Position numbers and translations under genes: made by a program
Source of the DNA: CAYWVO01 sp964461835
Lineage (GTDB): Bacteria; Zixibacteria; MSB-5A5; WJJR01; JAJRUJ01
Direction of reading: 5' to 3'
DNA length: 64,000 bases
NCBI GenBank assembly: GCA_964461835.1
Contig: CAYWVO010000008.1
Span: 1-64,000, forward strand
In this document: piece after piece, positions 63,027-64,000 of the stretch
Layout of the letters: the number at the start of each line of letters is the position of its first letter
Numbering within the stretch: position 1 is the stretch's first letter
Notes under the pieces: generated by a model
The model's input: only the letters and a program-made list of their open reading frames with translations
Database searches by the model: none
What the model was told of the DNA's origin: nothing

Positions 63027-63236
63027 TTAAAATTCGCGGGTCGGGAACGGTGAATCCATGTCCAGCGTGCCCTGCAGGACGATGCGGTATTCACCGGTCT
63101 CCGGGTTGACGGTTTCGATCTTGGCCTTGGTGTTCATCGAACTGTAGACCAGGTTCGAAATCTGCGACTGCAGGTAGCTCGGAGAAGTCGGGCAGCGCTC
63201 AATCGTCCGAAAATCGCCATACGTGAATCGGGTCAT
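63027..63236 (-). CDS. Small protein, paralogue 2 of a tandem pair
   Basis: A 69-residue protein related to the next gene downstream. The shared core is VNPETGEYRIVLQGTLDMD, while the N-terminus (MTRFTYGDFRTIERCPTSP) and the last eight residues differ. AAAGGAGGTGA lies six bases before the ATG and overlaps the end of the 88-residue protein gene, whose TGA stop overlaps this ATG. Expression is probably high. Function unknown; a precursor or a structural subunit are both possible. Confidence 0.75.
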   Translation of the reverse strand: MTRFTYGDFRTIERCPTSPSYLQSQISNLVYSSMNTKAKIETVNPETGEYRIVLQGTLDMDSPFPTREF

Positions 63237-63499
63237 GTTGTCACCTCCTTTGGGACCGTTAGATGGTTGTGTGACGGTTCACTGCAAGGTGTCGCGTCAA
63301 TGATATTTTTATGTTCAACGTGAGAGTGCCCACAGGTCATGACCAGCCGGTATTGCGAAAGGCCCGTAGAGCATTCAACCGTATCAGCGGGAGTAAGCAC
63401 CGGCTCTGCGTCCCGGTAGATGCGTCGCTTGCGCCAGATCGGCAAATCAGTGGCTGCATCGTGCTTCGCTGGGGGTTTGGGTGTTGCCTCGGCATTCAT
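63233..63499 (-). CDS. Small Cys/His-containing protein of unknown function
   Basis: An 88-residue protein. The first 40 residues are Lys/Arg/Pro-rich (PPAKHDAATDLPIWRKRRIYRDAEP). The second half carries VECSTGLSQYRLVMTCGHSHVEHK and a C-terminal CSEPSHNHLTV, with three Cys and six His able to bind a metal. It overlaps both neighbours by four bases (ATGA), so its translation is coupled to both. The ...MTCGH... and the ITCGH of its upstream neighbour are notable but short. I do not recognise a family. Confidence 0.7.
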   Translation of the reverse strand: MNAEATPKPPAKHDAATDLPIWRKRRIYRDAEPVLTPADTVECSTGLSQYRLVMTCGHSHVEHKNIIDATPCSEPSHNHLTVPKEVTT

Positions 63500-64000
63500 G
63501 ATTGATTATCTCCCACCAGGCCAAATGCCTGGAGATAGGAAGTGGCCATCCGCGCCTCCGCCGGTGAATAGCCCAGGTGTTGGACAATATGCGAACAGGG
63601 GTCGGGGCCGTCGGGCTGCTGGAAAACGAGCCTCGCCGCCTGCACTACGCGGCCGAACCGGGGAGAAAGCCTTCGTCGATCGAAAAGTCTGCGGATAAGA
63701 TACGTCGCGAAATGTGCCGCGAACAGTCCCACCCGCACATGCTCGCACTCGACAAACAGGTCGAACCGATTCTCCGGAGATTGATGGCCACAGGTGATTC
63801 CCGAGCACAGTGGTGCACCCGTGATCGCCACCAGAAAATCGACAATCAGGTGCTCGGTCAAATGCGCGATATCCGCCACTTCGCCCACCGTCTTCACCGA
63901 GACCCCCTCGGTCTTCTGAATGAACAGCGGGGTGTTTTCCCACTCTTCGCAACATTGATGGTGCGACAGTGTGGGGAACACCTCGGTGAGCGCGCGATAA
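63496..64000 (-). CDS. Protein resembling the N-terminal domain of cyanophycin synthetase, start outside window
   Basis: The frame is open from the right edge to the stop at 63496, about 167 residues seen; a GTG at 63981 lies in frame but the sequence before it (YRALTE) joins smoothly, so the start is probably outside. The pattern 'FPTLSHHQC ... AHLTEHLIVDFLVAITG ... FDLFVECEHVRVGLFAAHFATYLIRRL' matches the order of conserved elements in the N-terminal domain of CphA-type enzymes ('LP.L..H.C', 'H..EH..LEL', 'v.eye.e..g..a'). ATP-grasp and Mur-ligase parts are not seen here; the protein ends before them. It may be a stand-alone adaptor for an amide ligase. Similarity was judged by eye only. 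Confidence 0.55.
   Translation of the reverse strand, partial: YRALTEVFPTLSHHQCCEEWENTPLFIQKTEGVSVKTVGEVADIAHLTEHLIVDFLVAITGAPLCSGITCGHQSPENRFDLFVECEHVRVGLFAAHFATYLIRRLFDRRRLSPRFGRVVQAARLVFQQPDGPDPCSHIVQHLGYSPAEARMATSYLQAFGLVGDNQS

Overview
The window is one contiguous stretch of bacterial chromosome, moderately GC-rich and densely packed, carrying only ordinary bacterial genes: no plasmid, phage or IS transposase was seen. The cell is Gram-negative (Mla lipid transport, PorV-like and other beta-barrel proteins, bifunctional PBP1A), motile or at least MotAB-bearing, and secretes large multidomain proteins ending in dockerin-like paired Asp-rich repeats or FlgD-like Ig domains. That combination, together with lamin-tail proteins, REP-type hairpin elements and an Hmc/DsrMKJOP-like respiratory complex, resembles uncultured FCB-group lineages such as candidate phylum Zixibacteria. 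This placement is an inference from gene style and not from a marker phylogeny.

Layout. 1-3022: tail of a beta-barrel gene (apparent frameshift), a lamin-tail secreted protein with an in-frame REPIN-like insertion, and a PorV-like barrel, all overlapping by ATGA-type junctions. 3032-10844: housekeeping genes (PBP1A, TyrS, RF2 with its programmed +1 frameshift, RlmN, PepA). 11024-13448: two glycosyltransferases and tRNA-Arg(CCG). 14130-17280: mlaE-mlaF-small CxxC protein-mlaD, with a cluster of hairpin repeats before mlaD. 17272-25758 (minus strand): a propionyl-CoA/methylmalonyl-CoA module (epimerase, mutase catalytic subunit, biotin carrier, biotin carboxylase, carboxyltransferase) plus a methyltransferase, an MBL-fold hydrolase and an acyl-CoA dehydrogenase. 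26128-31012: two large secreted proteins (Asp-box propeller; M28 peptidase), convergent on a bidirectional terminator. 31352-34717: methyltransferase, membrane coiled-coil protein, a small ORF, MotB and MotA. 35140-36944: glutamate dehydrogenase with a small conserved-looking partner.

37019-43490 (minus strand) is a surface-polysaccharide cluster: complete RmlABCD for dTDP-L-rhamnose, a sugar nucleotidyltransferase, a 27-residue membrane peptide, an unassigned 416-residue helical protein and an SDR reductase that lacks the usual catalytic lysine. 43749-51829: response regulator, six-PAS histidine kinase, SGNH-TPR membrane protein and an M48 protease fused to a TolB-like propeller. 52228-60115: a transmembrane redox complex (HdrD/DsrK-like, NarI/DsrM-like, HybA/DsrO-like, and an NrfD-like protein fused to a six-heme cytochrome c), followed directly by a two-component module whose kinase has two PAS domains with an identical Cys3 signature, then a two-CW protein on the other strand. 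60241-62207: CoaX and MurQ.

The right end (62365-64000, minus strand) holds an Arg/Lys/Thr-repeat histone-like protein and, upstream of a terminator, a tightly coupled run of small proteins: two paralogous 69-70 residue proteins, an 88-residue Cys/His protein and a protein resembling the N-terminal domain of cyanophycin synthetase, which continues past the window edge. This last cluster is the best candidate for an undescribed system here.
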